Shown: positions 1-8,487, counted from the stretch's first letter. The stretch: 64,000 nt of DNA from 20CM-2-65-7 sp963830455 (GCA_963830455.1 CAWHMT010000004.1:620001-684000), one strand, 5' to 3'. Notes: generated by a model from the sequence alone, not told the origin. Translations and numbers: made by a program.

Positions 1-391
1 CGGCGGCGTTCGTCGCGACCATCCCGCCGACCGTCGCGAAGAGTCCAGATGATGGATCGGGGGGAAGGCGCAGCCCATACGGCCTTGCGGCTTCGTTGAG
101 CTGGCTCCAGGTCACGGAGGCGCCGGTATGGGCGGTGCGGGCGTGCGGATCGATCAGGAGATCCGAGAAGCCTGTGCTCAAGTCCAGGATGGTCCCGGTC
201 CCGACGTTGCCGCCCGGCATCCCGCTGCCCGCTCCGCGGGGAATGAGCGGCGTTCGCGATTCGCCCGCCTGGCGCACGAGATCGACGACGTCAGAAATGT
301 CCTGGGGGAGCGCCACTGCGGCCGGCACAATGCGATAGATCCCGGCGCCTTCGGCGTATGCCGCGCGGACGCGCGGGTCGGTGTTCAACAC
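1..391 (-). CDS. FAD-linked oxidase, GlcD-like, N-terminal part (runs off the window)
   Basis: The 5' portion of a gene reading leftward off the window edge. Translating the minus strand gives residues typical of the FAD-binding PCMH domain of glycolate oxidase/D-lactate dehydrogenase subunits: an AGIYRIVPAAVALPQD stretch, then IPRGAGSGMPGGNVG (the FAD pyrophosphate loop), ILDLS, and a GLFATVGGMVATNAA stretch at the window edge. The family oxidises 2-hydroxy acids at the membrane or in the cytosol. The start is taken as GTG at 391 because no better start lies between it and the upstream divergent gene; no clear Shine-Dalgarno is seen. Only about 130 residues are visible, so substrate and any fused Fe-S domain cannot be judged. 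Confidence 0.75.
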   Translation of the reverse strand, partial: MLNTDPRVRAAYAEGAGIYRIVPAAVALPQDISDVVDLVRQAGESRTPLIPRGAGSGMPGGNVGTGTILDLSTGFSDLLIDPHARTAHTGASVTWSQLNEAARPYGLRLPPDPSSGLFATVGGMVATNAA

Positions 392-438
392 GCCCGAAAC
401 TTGACACCAGCGAACCCCTACGTGAAGCTTCGTTTCCC

Positions 439-1281
439 GTGGCAGCCCCTCAGACCGCTCCTCCGCAGCCTCGCGCGCAGCTGATTCACATTGAAGTGGA
501 TCGGCGCCTGGGGCACGAGTGGGATGAATGGAACGGTCGCCCGTTGCCCAATCGGGGCGACTTCTCGGCGGCACCGGGGCTGTTCTTCCGGTTCGCGGCG
601 ATCACCATCGCCGCGGCCACGGTCGCGGTCGCCCTTCTTCTTTATCTGGTCGGCCCGCGCCTCGGAGCGCTGTGGGCGCTGCTGCCCCGCGCGCTGTGGA
701 TCACGCTCGCGGTCCTTGCAGGACTCAAAACGCTGTATCTGAGCGTGCTCGTGGCGTCCTACTACGGCGGGCGCAACCTCCTGCCCGAGCGCCTGATGGA
801 GCGCGGCCCCTACCTGCAGCTCATGAACTACGCGTCCCTGATCGCGCGCGCCTTCGGCAAGCGCGACTGGGTCGAGCATGCGGCGATCGACATTTACAAC
901 ACGCTGGCGGAGCGACGCGGGCGCCGGGTGGGGAAGGGCGAGCTGCTCGTGCTCATTCCGCGCTGTCTCTCCAAGCAAGCGCTCGACGGCGTCCTGGAGA
1001 TCGCCGGACGCTATGAAGTGCCCGTGTTCGTCGCCACGCGCGGGCAGCTGGCGCGCCGGGTGATTCGCGAGCGGCGGCCGCGAGCCGTGGTCGCCGTGGC
1101 CTGCGAGCGGGACATGATGACCGGGTTACGCGACGTCGCCGGCAAGCTCCCCGTGCTGGGCCTGACCATGCAGCTCCCCAACGGCCCGTGCCGCGACGCC
1201 ACGATCGATCTCGAGCAAATGGAAAAGTGGGTTCAGGGCCTAGTGGCGCAGAGCAAGCCCCAACGCACACCAGCAGCCTAA
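439..1281 (+). CDS. DUF116 family membrane protein
   Basis: About 280 residues from GTG 439. A short hydrophilic N-terminus is followed by two strongly hydrophobic segments (roughly residues 49-73 and 80-110) and a soluble C-terminal domain. That domain carries the features I associate with DUF116: LIPRCLSK, a VACERDMMTGL block and the near-terminal PNGPCRDATID motif. Its conserved cysteines suggest metal or redox chemistry, but no function is established for this copy. It is divergent from the FAD oxidase, with 47 nt between the assigned starts, so both promoters must lie there. Its 3' end overlaps the convergent permease gene by 42 nt. The start is uncertain because the frame is open further upstream. 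Confidence 0.7.
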   Translation: MAAPQTAPPQPRAQLIHIEVDRRLGHEWDEWNGRPLPNRGDFSAAPGLFFRFAAITIAAATVAVALLLYLVGPRLGALWALLPRALWITLAVLAGLKTLYLSVLVASYYGGRNLLPERLMERGPYLQLMNYASLIARAFGKRDWVEHAAIDIYNTLAERRGRRVGKGELLVLIPRCLSKQALDGVLEIAGRYEVPVFVATRGQLARRVIRERRPRAVVAVACERDMMTGLRDVAGKLPVLGLTMQLPNGPCRDATIDLEQMEKWVQGLVAQSKPQRTPAA

Positions 1282-2565
1282 CGCCACCCACTCCGGCCAG
1301 CGGAAGCTGCCGGGTACCGCCGGAATCATTTTCATCAGGACAATTGCCACACTGACCACCACGCCCGCCCAGGCCAGCGCCGTGCCGCGCCGGTCCCGAT
1401 TGCGTCGCGCCAAAGCGACGAACGCGAGACAGGCCGCGCACCACCCCAGCCCCGAGACCGCCGAGCCGACCTCGGTGATCGGAACGAGCAGCGCATCCCC
1501 GAGGAAGGACGCGGCGGCCGTCAGTGCGGTGACGAGCAGAATCGCGACTGATGGAGATCCGAATCGCTCGCTGACGGTCCCGAGCGACGGGTGCACCAGG
1601 CCGCGCCGTCCGAGCGCGTAGAGGAGCCGGGTCGCGGCCACGAGGTTTCCGTTGAAGATCTTGAACAGTGACAGGAGCGCGCCGGCGAGAATCAGTCGCG
1701 CGATCCATGGAGATCCAAACGCGCGCGCGAATGCCGCCTCCGTACCCAGGTGCTGCGCGACCAGGTCGGTCCACGGGTACACCCAACTTGTGACCGCGAC
1801 CACCAGCACGTAAAACAGCCCGCCGGCGACGATCGCGAGTACGATCATGCGGCTGAGCGTTCCCGGCTCCAGGTCGGGCCGTGCCTCCTCGGATGCTTTC
1901 GGAATCGATTCGAAGCCGGTCATGAAGTAGGGCACGATCTGCGCAACCAGCAGCACCGAGACAAAAGCGCCCGACGACGCGAACAGCGGTTGCACGTTCG
2001 ATGGAGTTCCGCGCGCGAATCCCAGAGCGGCGAACAGCGCGAAGCAGGCCAGCAGGCCAAGCGTCGTGAAGTCCTGGAATCGCCCGCTGGTCCGGATGCC
2101 CCGGTGGTTGATGAAGCCGATCCAGGCCGTCAGGACGAGGCCGGCCAGGAGGCGAGGCAGCGTGATGACTTTGCCCGCCACCGCATAGAGCGGCAGCTCG
2201 TTCATCGCGGGAAAAATCCGCGCCAGCAGGTTGCCGATCGCGACTGCTTCCCACGGACACACGATCGCGTACGCCAGCACCATGACCCAGCCGGCCGCAA
2301 AGCTCACCGGCCGCGGGAAGACCTGCTCGGTATACGCGATCTCCGCGCCCGCATCGGGGATCGCCCGGACCAGCCGCCCGTACGTGAGCGCAACCGGCAA
2401 GAGCAGCAGCGCCACGACCAGAAAGCCGAGCATGGCGCCCGCGGGCCCGCCACGCCCCAGCCAGTCGTCCATGATGACGAGCCAGCCGACACCGACCATA
2501 CTGCCAAAACCGAATGTGAAATACTCGAGTGCGCCGAGGGTGCGGCGCAGGGCCGGGGCTGACAC
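1240..2565 (-). CDS. APC-superfamily amino-acid permease
   Basis: About 441 residues, hydrophobic throughout, with roughly 12 predicted membrane spans. The N-terminal segment reads EYFTFGFGSMVGVGWLV, the glycine-rich first helix typical of amino acid-polyamine-organocation transporters. It probably imports an amino acid or amine; the substrate is not readable from sequence. GTG 2565 lies one base after the lipoprotein stop, matching the packing of this operon; an in-frame TTG at 2586 is an alternative that would overlap the lipoprotein gene. It is the last gene of the long minus-strand run, and its 3' end overlaps the convergent DUF116 gene. Confidence 0.85.
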   Translation of the reverse strand: MSAPALRRTLGALEYFTFGFGSMVGVGWLVIMDDWLGRGGPAGAMLGFLVVALLLLPVALTYGRLVRAIPDAGAEIAYTEQVFPRPVSFAAGWVMVLAYAIVCPWEAVAIGNLLARIFPAMNELPLYAVAGKVITLPRLLAGLVLTAWIGFINHRGIRTSGRFQDFTTLGLLACFALFAALGFARGTPSNVQPLFASSGAFVSVLLVAQIVPYFMTGFESIPKASEEARPDLEPGTLSRMIVLAIVAGGLFYVLVVAVTSWVYPWTDLVAQHLGTEAAFARAFGSPWIARLILAGALLSLFKIFNGNLVAATRLLYALGRRGLVHPSLGTVSERFGSPSVAILLVTALTAAASFLGDALLVPITEVGSAVSGLGWCAACLAFVALARRNRDRRGTALAWAGVVVSVAIVLMKMIPAVPGSFRWPEWVALGCWCALGLALRH

Positions 2566-2566
2566 G

Positions 2567-3004
2567 CTAGTAGGTGGTGACTCCAAGCTTGTCTTTCAAC
2601 GCTTCGAGCAACTGCGCGGCGCGCAGCTGGCCCGGCGACCCCGGCTCGGCGGCGCGCTCGAGGTCGCGCGGCGGGCGGGATGGATCCTCAATGGGGCGGT
2701 ACACCGCCTCGATCGTCACGCGCGACTTGCCCGGGACGTCCGGGTCCGCCCACAACCGCAGCCGGTGCGTTCCGGCAAACTCGCTCGTCTCGAGCCACGC
2801 ATCGCGCTCGCTACTGAAACGCACCCGGATGGTGTCGGCGGCCAGTAGCGCCTGTGCTTCTCGCGTGACGACCGCCGGTGTCGCGTTGATGACCGCTTGC
2901 AGCGCCTCGGGAATGGGCACGAACGACGGGCGCGTCGAGGTCGGCGTGCACGCACTCAAGAGAAGCAGCAGCCACGCACGACGCACGACGCACGACGTAC
3001 GCAT
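2567..3004 (-). CDS. small predicted lipoprotein, unknown function
   Basis: 145 residues. A signal sequence ends in the lipobox LLSAC, with Cys near residue 19, so it should be lipid-anchored outside the inner membrane. The remainder is a mixed, probably beta-rich domain (KSRVTIEAVYRPIE) with no family I recognise. Its ATG overlaps the upstream TAA (TAATG at 3006-3002). The first codons consist of a tandem heptamer array (GCACGAC on the plus strand, 2976-3002) encoding RTSCVVRRA. The same array type starts the lipoprotein gene ending at 15695. Confidence 0.7.
   Translation of the reverse strand: MRTSCVVRRAWLLLLLSACTPTSTRPSFVPIPEALQAVINATPAVVTREAQALLAADTIRVRFSSERDAWLETSEFAGTHRLRLWADPDVPGKSRVTIEAVYRPIEDPSRPPRDLERAAEPGSPGQLRAAQLLEALKDKLGVTTY
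2976..3002 (-). repeat. heptamer array (GTCGTGC) at a lipoprotein start
   Basis: On the plus strand GCACGAC-GCACGAC-GCACGAC-GTACGC (three full units and a diverged fourth), directly at the ATG of the 145-aa lipoprotein gene. Confidence 0.8.
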
Positions 3005-3600
3005 TAGTGCTTGTGCGGTGGCGTGCCGGGCGGATCTATGTGTGAAGCTTTTGCCGTATCGACGGCGGCTTTGGCGCTGTCGCTACCCATGTGCTCGTCA
3101 TGCTCCTCGCCTGGAGCATGCTCGTGACCGGCGGTGCGGTTCTGGATTTCCGCCTGCAGGGTTGGCGTGGGAATTCCGGCCGCGTGTTCGAAGACCAACC
3201 GTCCGCCGAGGACGCCGGTCCAGGCCAGCCCGACGAGGCCCAGCACGCTCAAGAATCGTGTCAGCGCCAGCTCCTGGGACGGCATCTGGAAACGCCGCGC
3301 CATTTTCCAAATCAGCACGATGGTGAACAGGCTCATGGTGATGAGCGCAATGTTCTCGTGCTTCTCCATTATTTCGTGAATTGCTTCGCCGTGCTCGAGC
3401 GAGTCTTCGGCCAGCTCACCGGCGATGACCGCGGCCCATCCCCCGATGACGCCCGCCCACAGCGTCCAGATCGCCGCCCAAGACAGCGATTCGCGCTTGC
3501 GCGCCGCGGCCGCGAGATCGAACAGTACCGCCACGACCAGGAGCGCGGCCGGAAGATCGTTGAGGACGGCGTGCCAGCGGGGAGCGTCGTAGCCGAGCAT
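3004..3600 (-). CDS. DUF2231-like membrane protein with His-rich tail
   Basis: 198 residues. Four likely membrane helices follow a start reading MLGYDAPRWHAVLNDLPAALL, the arrangement of DUF2231-type predicted membrane proteins, with histidines near helix ends (HAVLND, EHGEAIHEIMEKHENI). The C-terminal 45 residues are hydrophilic and rich in His, Glu and Asp (HEHAPGEEHDEHMG, ending PPHKH), suggesting metal binding. The frame stays open far upstream in the antisense shadow of the dehydrogenase, but ATG 3600 shares its A with the upstream TAA and gives the correct N-terminus. The functional assignment is tentative. Confidence 0.7.
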   Translation of the reverse strand: MLGYDAPRWHAVLNDLPAALLVVAVLFDLAAAARKRESLSWAAIWTLWAGVIGGWAAVIAGELAEDSLEHGEAIHEIMEKHENIALITMSLFTIVLIWKMARRFQMPSQELALTRFLSVLGLVGLAWTGVLGGRLVFEHAAGIPTPTLQAEIQNRTAGHEHAPGEEHDEHMGSDSAKAAVDTAKASHIDPPGTPPHKH

Positions 3601-4487
3601 TAGAGTCCCAGGTTGGTGACGACTGGTGGGTTCGCCGAGTAGTCGTAAAAGCCTTTCCCGCTCTTCGTTCCGTACATTCCCGCGAGCACCATGCGCTTGA
3701 GCAGCGGCGGCGGCGCATAGCGCGGCTCGCGGTACTCCTTGAACATGATCTCGGCGATGTGGTGCGTGGTGTCGAGGCCCACGAAGTCGAGCAGCTCGAG
3801 CGGCCCCATCTTGTAGCCGCAGCCGAGCTTCATCGCCTTGTCGATGTCGGGCACGCTGCCGACGCCGCGCTCCACGGCGCGGATCGCGTCGAGCAGGTAC
3901 GGCACGAGCAGCAGGTTCACGATGAACCCGGAGTTGTCTTTCGCAGCGACCGGCTCTTTGCGCAGCGATGCCGCAAACGAGAACGCGCGCTTGAACGTCT
4001 CTTCCGAGGTCGTGACCGTCCGGACCACTTCCACTAACGCCATGATCGGCACCGGATTGAAGAAGTGCAGCCCGACGAACCGGTCGGCGCGCTTGGTGGC
4101 GGCGGCCATCTCCGCGATCGTGAGACTCGAGGTATTGGAGGCAAAGATCGTCCCGGCGCCGCACAGACCGTCGAGCTCCTTGAACAGCGCGTTCTTCAGC
4201 GCGAGGTCTTCGGTGATCGCCTCGATCACGATGTCCACGGGCTTCAGGTCCGCCACGTTCGTCGTGTATGTGAGCCGCTTGAGCGTTGCATCGCGGTCCG
4301 GCGCGGGCAGTTTTCCCTTTTCGACGAACTTCGCGAGCGATTTCTCGATTCCGGCACGGCCGCGATCGAGCAGCTCCTTGGAGACGTCGCGCACGATCGT
4401 CTCGTATCCCGCCGTGGCGGCAACCTGCGCGATGCCGCTCCCCATCAATCCACACCCCAGCACCCCGACGCGTTTGATCTCAGGCAT
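3600..4487 (-). CDS. 3-hydroxyacyl-CoA (3-hydroxybutyryl-CoA) dehydrogenase
   Basis: 295 residues, the usual length for single-domain enzymes that interconvert 3-hydroxyacyl-CoA and 3-oxoacyl-CoA with NAD(P). Visible motifs are the Rossmann loop GVLGCGLMGSGIAQ near residue 8, the acyl-CoA-loop SNTSSL, the catalytic-His block GLHFFNPVP, and GPLELLDFVGLDT in the C-terminal dimerisation domain. The block reading DNSGFIVNLLLVPYL differs from the common PGFVVNR form and resembles the FadB2 type of actinobacteria. ATG 4487 is preferred over an adjacent GTG at 4490. With the thiolase in the same operon it could run acetoacetyl-CoA chemistry, either beta-oxidation or hydroxybutyrate formation. Confidence 0.92.
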   Translation of the reverse strand: MPEIKRVGVLGCGLMGSGIAQVAATAGYETIVRDVSKELLDRGRAGIEKSLAKFVEKGKLPAPDRDATLKRLTYTTNVADLKPVDIVIEAITEDLALKNALFKELDGLCGAGTIFASNTSSLTIAEMAAATKRADRFVGLHFFNPVPIMALVEVVRTVTTSEETFKRAFSFAASLRKEPVAAKDNSGFIVNLLLVPYLLDAIRAVERGVGSVPDIDKAMKLGCGYKMGPLELLDFVGLDTTHHIAEIMFKEYREPRYAPPPLLKRMVLAGMYGTKSGKGFYDYSANPPVVTNLGL

Positions 4488-4495
4488 CACGGTCT

Positions 4496-5329
4496 TCAGC
4501 TCCTGGGCTTCGGCTTGGGATTCTCGAAAACCTTGCGAACTTCTTCGGCGATCCGGGCCAACGGCAGCGCGGCCGGGCTCGGCGACCCGCGAATCTCACC
4601 CCGCTCCAGCCGGTCCAGCGCCTGCTCGAGTCCGATCTTGATCCGCTCGTTGGCGGCGCGGTGCGTGCGGGCAACCATTGCGCCGCCCATCGTCAGACCG
4701 ATACCCGGCACAAGCATGAGGATCTGGGCGAGCGCGAGCGGGGGCGCGATGAGCGCGGTGGCGCCCGTCAGGCCCCACCCGATCGTGGCCATCACGGTGG
4801 CCCCCGAGATGCGATTGCGGCGCTGTTGGCTGACGTCGGCTTCGAGCCGCACGACGCAGAACCCGGGCTCGAGTTGCACCACCTGCGATGAAATCTCCGC
4901 GGCGCCGGCGAGGGAATAGCGGCGGCGTCCCGACAGGGCGCGCTGAATCGAGGCGAACGCACCTGCTTTGGGCTCCCAGGTCGTGCGGTCAGCGAACTGC
5001 CGCTTGGGCTGGAGCAGCTCATCATCCGTCATCCAGCGACTGAGGGCGCGCTCGACCGTGGCGCGGTCACCCGGCACGACGCGATGCGCCGAGATCGTGC
5101 GCGGCCCGGTCAGCCACGCCCACGTGCCGGCCGAATCCTCCGGCGCGGTGCGGGTCTGCTCCTCCAACATCGCCTGGCGCAGGTAGCCTTCGGGGATGCC
5201 GACGTCCTTGCCGAGTGCCAGCACCTCCTGGCTCGTCAGCCCTTCACCGATCTCCTGCGACCCCGCCTGCAGCTCGGCGGCTCGGCGGACGATCCGCTCC
5301 AGACCCTTCCGGTCGATCAGGTCGCTCAC
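4496..5329 (-). CDS. conserved hypothetical protein, two central membrane segments
   Basis: 277 residues. The N-terminal 60 residues form a helical module ending in a G-L-T-S-Q-E-V-L-A-L-G-K-D-V-G-I pattern followed by a YLRQAMLEE helix. A basic middle region follows, then two hydrophobic segments around residues 175-225 (ATVMATIGWGLTGATALI and PLALAQILMLVPGIGLT) and a charged tail ending KPKPRS. I do not recognise a named family. Its ATG overlaps the SPFH stop by 4 nt, and it precedes the dehydrogenase by a few bases, so it is co-transcribed with both. A membrane-associated partner of the SPFH protein is one possibility, on context only. Confidence 0.65.
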   Translation of the reverse strand: MSDLIDRKGLERIVRRAAELQAGSQEIGEGLTSQEVLALGKDVGIPEGYLRQAMLEEQTRTAPEDSAGTWAWLTGPRTISAHRVVPGDRATVERALSRWMTDDELLQPKRQFADRTTWEPKAGAFASIQRALSGRRRYSLAGAAEISSQVVQLEPGFCVVRLEADVSQQRRNRISGATVMATIGWGLTGATALIAPPLALAQILMLVPGIGLTMGGAMVARTHRAANERIKIGLEQALDRLERGEIRGSPSPAALPLARIAEEVRKVFENPKPKPRS

Positions 5330-6168
5330 GCCTTGGCTTTCGACTTGCGCGGGGCGTCAGGCAGGCGCTCGCCGGATGTGCGCTCGGGAAGGGCGCGGCT
5401 CCCGGCATCTCCGCTGGATTGCGGAGCGATGCGCTCCATGAAGCCCCTGAACAGGTCGATCGGAATGGGAAAAATCGTCGTCGAGTTGTTCTCGGACGCG
5501 ATCTCGTTCACGGTCTGGAGGTAGCGCAGCTGGATCGCCGCGGGCTCCTTGCCGATGATGTGCGCTGCCTGCGCGAGCTTCTCCGCTGCCTGGAGCTCGC
5601 CCTCGGCGTTAATGACTTTGGCGCGCCGCTCGCGCTCGGCTTCGGCCTGCCGCGCCATGGCGCGCTTCATCTCGGGCGGCAGATCGACGTCCTTTACTTC
5701 GACCGCCGACACCTCGATGCCCCAGTCTTCGGTGCGCGTATCGATCGTCTGGCGCAGGATCGCATTGATCTTGTCGCGATTGGCGAGCAGCTCGTCCATT
5801 TCCGTCTCGCCCAGCACCGACCGCAACGTCGTCTGCGCGAGCTGGCTCGTGGCGTAGAGATAGTTCTCGACGCCGACGACGGCCTTGTCGGGCGTTCTCA
5901 CGCGCATGTACAACACCGCGTTGACCTTGATCGAGATGTTGTCGCGCGTGATCACGTCCTGGGGCGGGACGTCGATCGCCATGACCCGCAGCGAGACCTT
6001 CTGCATCTTGGCGAGCACCGGCGGCAGAAAGATCAGGCCCGGCCCTTTTGTGGGCCGCAGGTGGCCGAGCAGGAAGTAGACGCCGCGCTCGTATTCGCGC
6101 AGCACGCGGAGCCCCGCGAACAGATAGAGCGCGATGGCTCCAATTGCCATCAGGATGATATTGGTCAC
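5326..6168 (-). CDS. SPFH/Band 7 (slipin-type) membrane protein
   Basis: 280 residues from GTG 6168, whose GTGA overlaps the thiolase stop. One N-terminal membrane helix (IILMAIGAIALYLFAGL) is followed by an SPFH domain with the diagnostic REYERGVYFLLG, GPGLIFLPP and DVPPQDVITRDN blocks. A helical tail rich in A/E/R (RQAEAERERRAKVINAEGE) follows, as in stomatin-like slipins that form membrane scaffolds. The longer open frame upstream is antisense shadow of the thiolase. Slipins are often paired with NfeD; none is present here, and the following hypothetical membrane protein takes that place. Confidence 0.9.
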   Translation of the reverse strand: MTNIILMAIGAIALYLFAGLRVLREYERGVYFLLGHLRPTKGPGLIFLPPVLAKMQKVSLRVMAIDVPPQDVITRDNISIKVNAVLYMRVRTPDKAVVGVENYLYATSQLAQTTLRSVLGETEMDELLANRDKINAILRQTIDTRTEDWGIEVSAVEVKDVDLPPEMKRAMARQAEAERERRAKVINAEGELQAAEKLAQAAHIIGKEPAAIQLRYLQTVNEIASENNSTTIFPIPIDLFRGFMERIAPQSSGDAGSRALPERTSGERLPDAPRKSKAKA

Positions 6169-7361
6169 AATGCCTCGACGATGACTGCCGCTCCTTGACC
6201 GCCGCCGATGCACGCAGAGCCGAGGCCGAACCGCTGCTTCTCCCGGCGCAGCGCGTGCAACAAATGGATCGTGATGCGCGTTCCGCTCGCCGCCAGCGGG
6301 TGGCCGATTGCGATGGCGCCGCCGCACGCGTTGGTGCGAGTGCGATCGAGACCCAGCTCACGTTCGACCGCCAAATACTGGGGCGCGAACGCTTCGTTCA
6401 CTTCGACGAGATCCATCTGCTCGAGTTTCATCCCGGCCCTCTGGAGCGCCTTGCGCGCGGCCGGTGCCGGGCCGATCCCCATGTGCTTCGGCTCGACGCC
6501 GGCGACCGCCCACGCGACCAGCCGGCCCAGCGGCTTCAGGCCATGCGCTTTCGCGTACGCTTCGCTGGCGATGACGGTCGCGGCGCCGCCGTCAGAGATG
6601 CCCGATGCGTTGCCCGCGGTGACGAGGCCATCCTTCTTGAAGTACGGCTTCAGATTGCTGAGGATCTCGAGCGTCGTTTCCGGCCGCATGTGCTCATCCG
6701 CGCGGAACTCGACTTCCTTTCCTTTGACCTTGATCGTCACCGGCACGACTTCGTCCTGGAAGGCGCAGGCGTCCCACGCCTGTTTGGCGCGCTGCTGCGA
6801 CGCCACGGCGACCTCGTCCACTTCCTTGCGCGTGAGCTTGTACTTCTCGGCCAGACTCTCGGCGGTTTCGGCCATCGACAAGCCGCACTGCGGATCCTTC
6901 AGCGACTCCCACAGCAGATCCTCGAGCGGGGCGGGTCCCAGCCGCAACCCCCAGCGCGCGCCCCGCACCACGTGTGGCGCCTGGCTCATCGATTCCGCGC
7001 CGCCCGCGAGCACCGCCTCCGCCTCGCCGAGCAGGATGAGTTGGGCGCCCTGCGTGATCGCCTCGAAGCCCGAACCGCACAGCCGGTTCACGGTGACGGC
7101 CGGTGTCTCGATCGGCAGCCCGGCCTTGAGCCCGACGTGCCGCGCCATGTAGATCGCGTCCGCCGAGGTCTGGAGCGCGTTGCCGAAGACGACGTGCCCA
7201 AAGTCGCGCGCCGGCACGCCCGCGCGTTCGATGGCATGACGTGACGCCGAGGCACCCAAGTCAATGGCTGACAAGTCTTTCAAAGAGCCGCCGAACGCGC
7301 CAAACCCCGTCCGCACACCGGACAGGAAGACGACGTCCTTGCTGGCGCCCTGGGTTTTCAT
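6165..7361 (-). CDS. thiolase (acetyl-CoA C-acetyltransferase type)
   Basis: 398 residues, full length. It has all thiolase signatures: acyl-enzyme Cys95 in VNRLCGSGFE, NEAFAPQ, the GGAIAIGHPLAASG His loop and the second catalytic Cys in GSACIGGGQGAA near the C-terminus. It should condense or cleave acetyl-CoA with acyl-CoA. ATG 7361 has a GGAG eight bases upstream. With the 3-hydroxyacyl-CoA dehydrogenase three genes downstream it supplies two steps of beta-oxidation or the first two of hydroxybutyrate synthesis. Chain-length preference cannot be read from the sequence. Confidence 0.95.
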   Translation of the reverse strand: MKTQGASKDVVFLSGVRTGFGAFGGSLKDLSAIDLGASASRHAIERAGVPARDFGHVVFGNALQTSADAIYMARHVGLKAGLPIETPAVTVNRLCGSGFEAITQGAQLILLGEAEAVLAGGAESMSQAPHVVRGARWGLRLGPAPLEDLLWESLKDPQCGLSMAETAESLAEKYKLTRKEVDEVAVASQQRAKQAWDACAFQDEVVPVTIKVKGKEVEFRADEHMRPETTLEILSNLKPYFKKDGLVTAGNASGISDGGAATVIASEAYAKAHGLKPLGRLVAWAVAGVEPKHMGIGPAPAARKALQRAGMKLEQMDLVEVNEAFAPQYLAVERELGLDRTRTNACGGAIAIGHPLAASGTRITIHLLHALRREKQRFGLGSACIGGGQGAAVIVEAL

Positions 7362-7400
7362 GGGGATGACTCCACAATGAGACTGGTGGGAATATAGCCC

Positions 7401-8456
7401 CTACAAACGGTCGACGATGGCGGCCGCCACCTCGCGTGTCGTGGACCTGCCGCCGAGATCCGGGGTTCGCGCGCCGTCGCTAAGCGCTTGTTTGACGGCG
7501 CGTTCGAGATCACGCGCGGCGCCGGGATAACCCAGTTGTTCGACCATCAGCGCACCGGTCAGCACCGCGGCGACGGGATTCGCAACGCCTTTCCCGGCGA
7601 GCAGCGGCGCCGAGCCGTGCACCGGCTCGAACAGTCCGCCCCGCCGGCCGGGATGGAGATTGGCGCTGGCCGCAACACCCAACCCACCCACCAGCCCCGC
7701 GCCCAGATCCGACAGGATGTCGCCGTAGAGGTTGTTGGTGACGATCACCTCAAAGCGCCACGGCTCGCGGACGAGTTCCAGCGCCAGCGCGTCCACGTAG
7801 CGGTGCTCGGTTGGGACGCCGGGATACTCGGCGGCGACACGCTTGAACGTCTCCTGCCAGACCTGGTGTGTCGGAATCGCGTTCGACTTGTCGCTCATCG
7901 TCACGCGCTTCTTGCCGTGCTGCTGCGCCCAGTTGAACGCGGCGCGAATGATGCGCTCGACCCCTTTGCCGGTGTTCACCTCTTCGGCTATGTGCTCGTC
8001 ACCGCTCGAGTGACCGCGGCCCGTGTACTGGCCTTCGGTGTTCTCGCGGAAGATGACGAAGTCGATTAGCGGTTGGTCGGTTAGACGGTTAGACGGTTGG
8101 AGGCGAAGGGGCGTGAGATCCGGATGGAGAAGTCGAACCGGTCGGAAATTAACGTAGAGATCCAGCCGGAATCGCAATCCCAGCAGGATATCACGCGCGT
8201 GCTCGTTCCCGGGAACACGCGGGTCGCCCAGGGCTCCGAGGAAAATCGCTTCGGCGTCGTCACGCAGATGAAGAAATGCTCTGTCGGGGAGCGTCTCTTT
8301 TGTCTTTAGGAAATGCTCGGCAGAATAAGGAAGGGGCTCCCAAGCCAGCGAAAAGCCGTGTTTGGCCGCAGCTCGGTCAATTATTGGGATCGCGGCATCG
8401 ATTACCTCTGGGCCGATACCGTCGCCGGCGATGACGGCGACTTTGTGGCGGTTCAC
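7401..8456 (-). CDS. isocitrate/isopropylmalate/tartrate dehydrogenase family enzyme with internal repeat insertion
   Basis: About 351 residues. It is a decarboxylating beta-hydroxyacid dehydrogenase: GDGIGPEV at the start, RENTEGQYTGRG, catalytic Lys/Asn in MSDKSNAIPT, NLYGDILSDLGAGLVGGLG, and GLFEPVHGSAP for NAD(P) binding. The exact substrate (isopropylmalate, malate/tartrate, homoisocitrate) is unresolved. Between the substrate-binding NFRPVRLLHP block and IDFVIFREN there is an extra LQPSNRLTDQPL stretch encoded by a four-unit octamer array (8069-8100). A second inverted array (8456-8487) abuts the start, so any ribosome-binding site lies inside the repeat (AGGCGG 5 nt before GTG). TTG at 8459 is an alternative start. 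Confidence 0.85.
   Translation of the reverse strand: MNRHKVAVIAGDGIGPEVIDAAIPIIDRAAAKHGFSLAWEPLPYSAEHFLKTKETLPDRAFLHLRDDAEAIFLGALGDPRVPGNEHARDILLGLRFRLDLYVNFRPVRLLHPDLTPLRLQPSNRLTDQPLIDFVIFRENTEGQYTGRGHSSGDEHIAEEVNTGKGVERIIRAAFNWAQQHGKKRVTMSDKSNAIPTHQVWQETFKRVAAEYPGVPTEHRYVDALALELVREPWRFEVIVTNNLYGDILSDLGAGLVGGLGVAASANLHPGRRGGLFEPVHGSAPLLAGKGVANPVAAVLTGALMVEQLGYPGAARDLERAVKQALSDGARTPDLGGRSTTREVAAAIVDRL
8069..8100 (+). repeat. four-unit octamer array (NCGGTTRG) inside the dehydrogenase gene
   Basis: GCGGTTGG-TCGGTTAG-ACGGTTAG-ACGGTTGG: four 8-nt units in the codons for LQPSNRLTDQPL. The outer units end in GG, the inner two in AG, the same order as the partner at 8456-8487. Three octamers equal eight codons, so the frame is preserved only modulo 24. 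Confidence 0.85.
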
Positions 8457-8487
8457 CAACCGCCTAACCGCCTAACCGTCCAACCGC
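8456..8487 (-). repeat. four-unit octamer array (NCGGTTRG) at the dehydrogenase start
   Basis: On the minus strand GCGGTTGG-ACGGTTAG-GCGGTTAG-GCGGTTGG. It is inverted relative to the internal array and ends exactly on the start codon region, so any ribosome-binding site for this gene is inside the repeat. Confidence 0.85.

Noticed and set aside
3004..4455. A 483-residue frame joining the dehydrogenase region and the DUF2231-like protein
   Set aside because: Its first 60 percent is the wrong frame of the 3-hydroxyacyl-CoA dehydrogenase; only the part after ATG 3600 is real.
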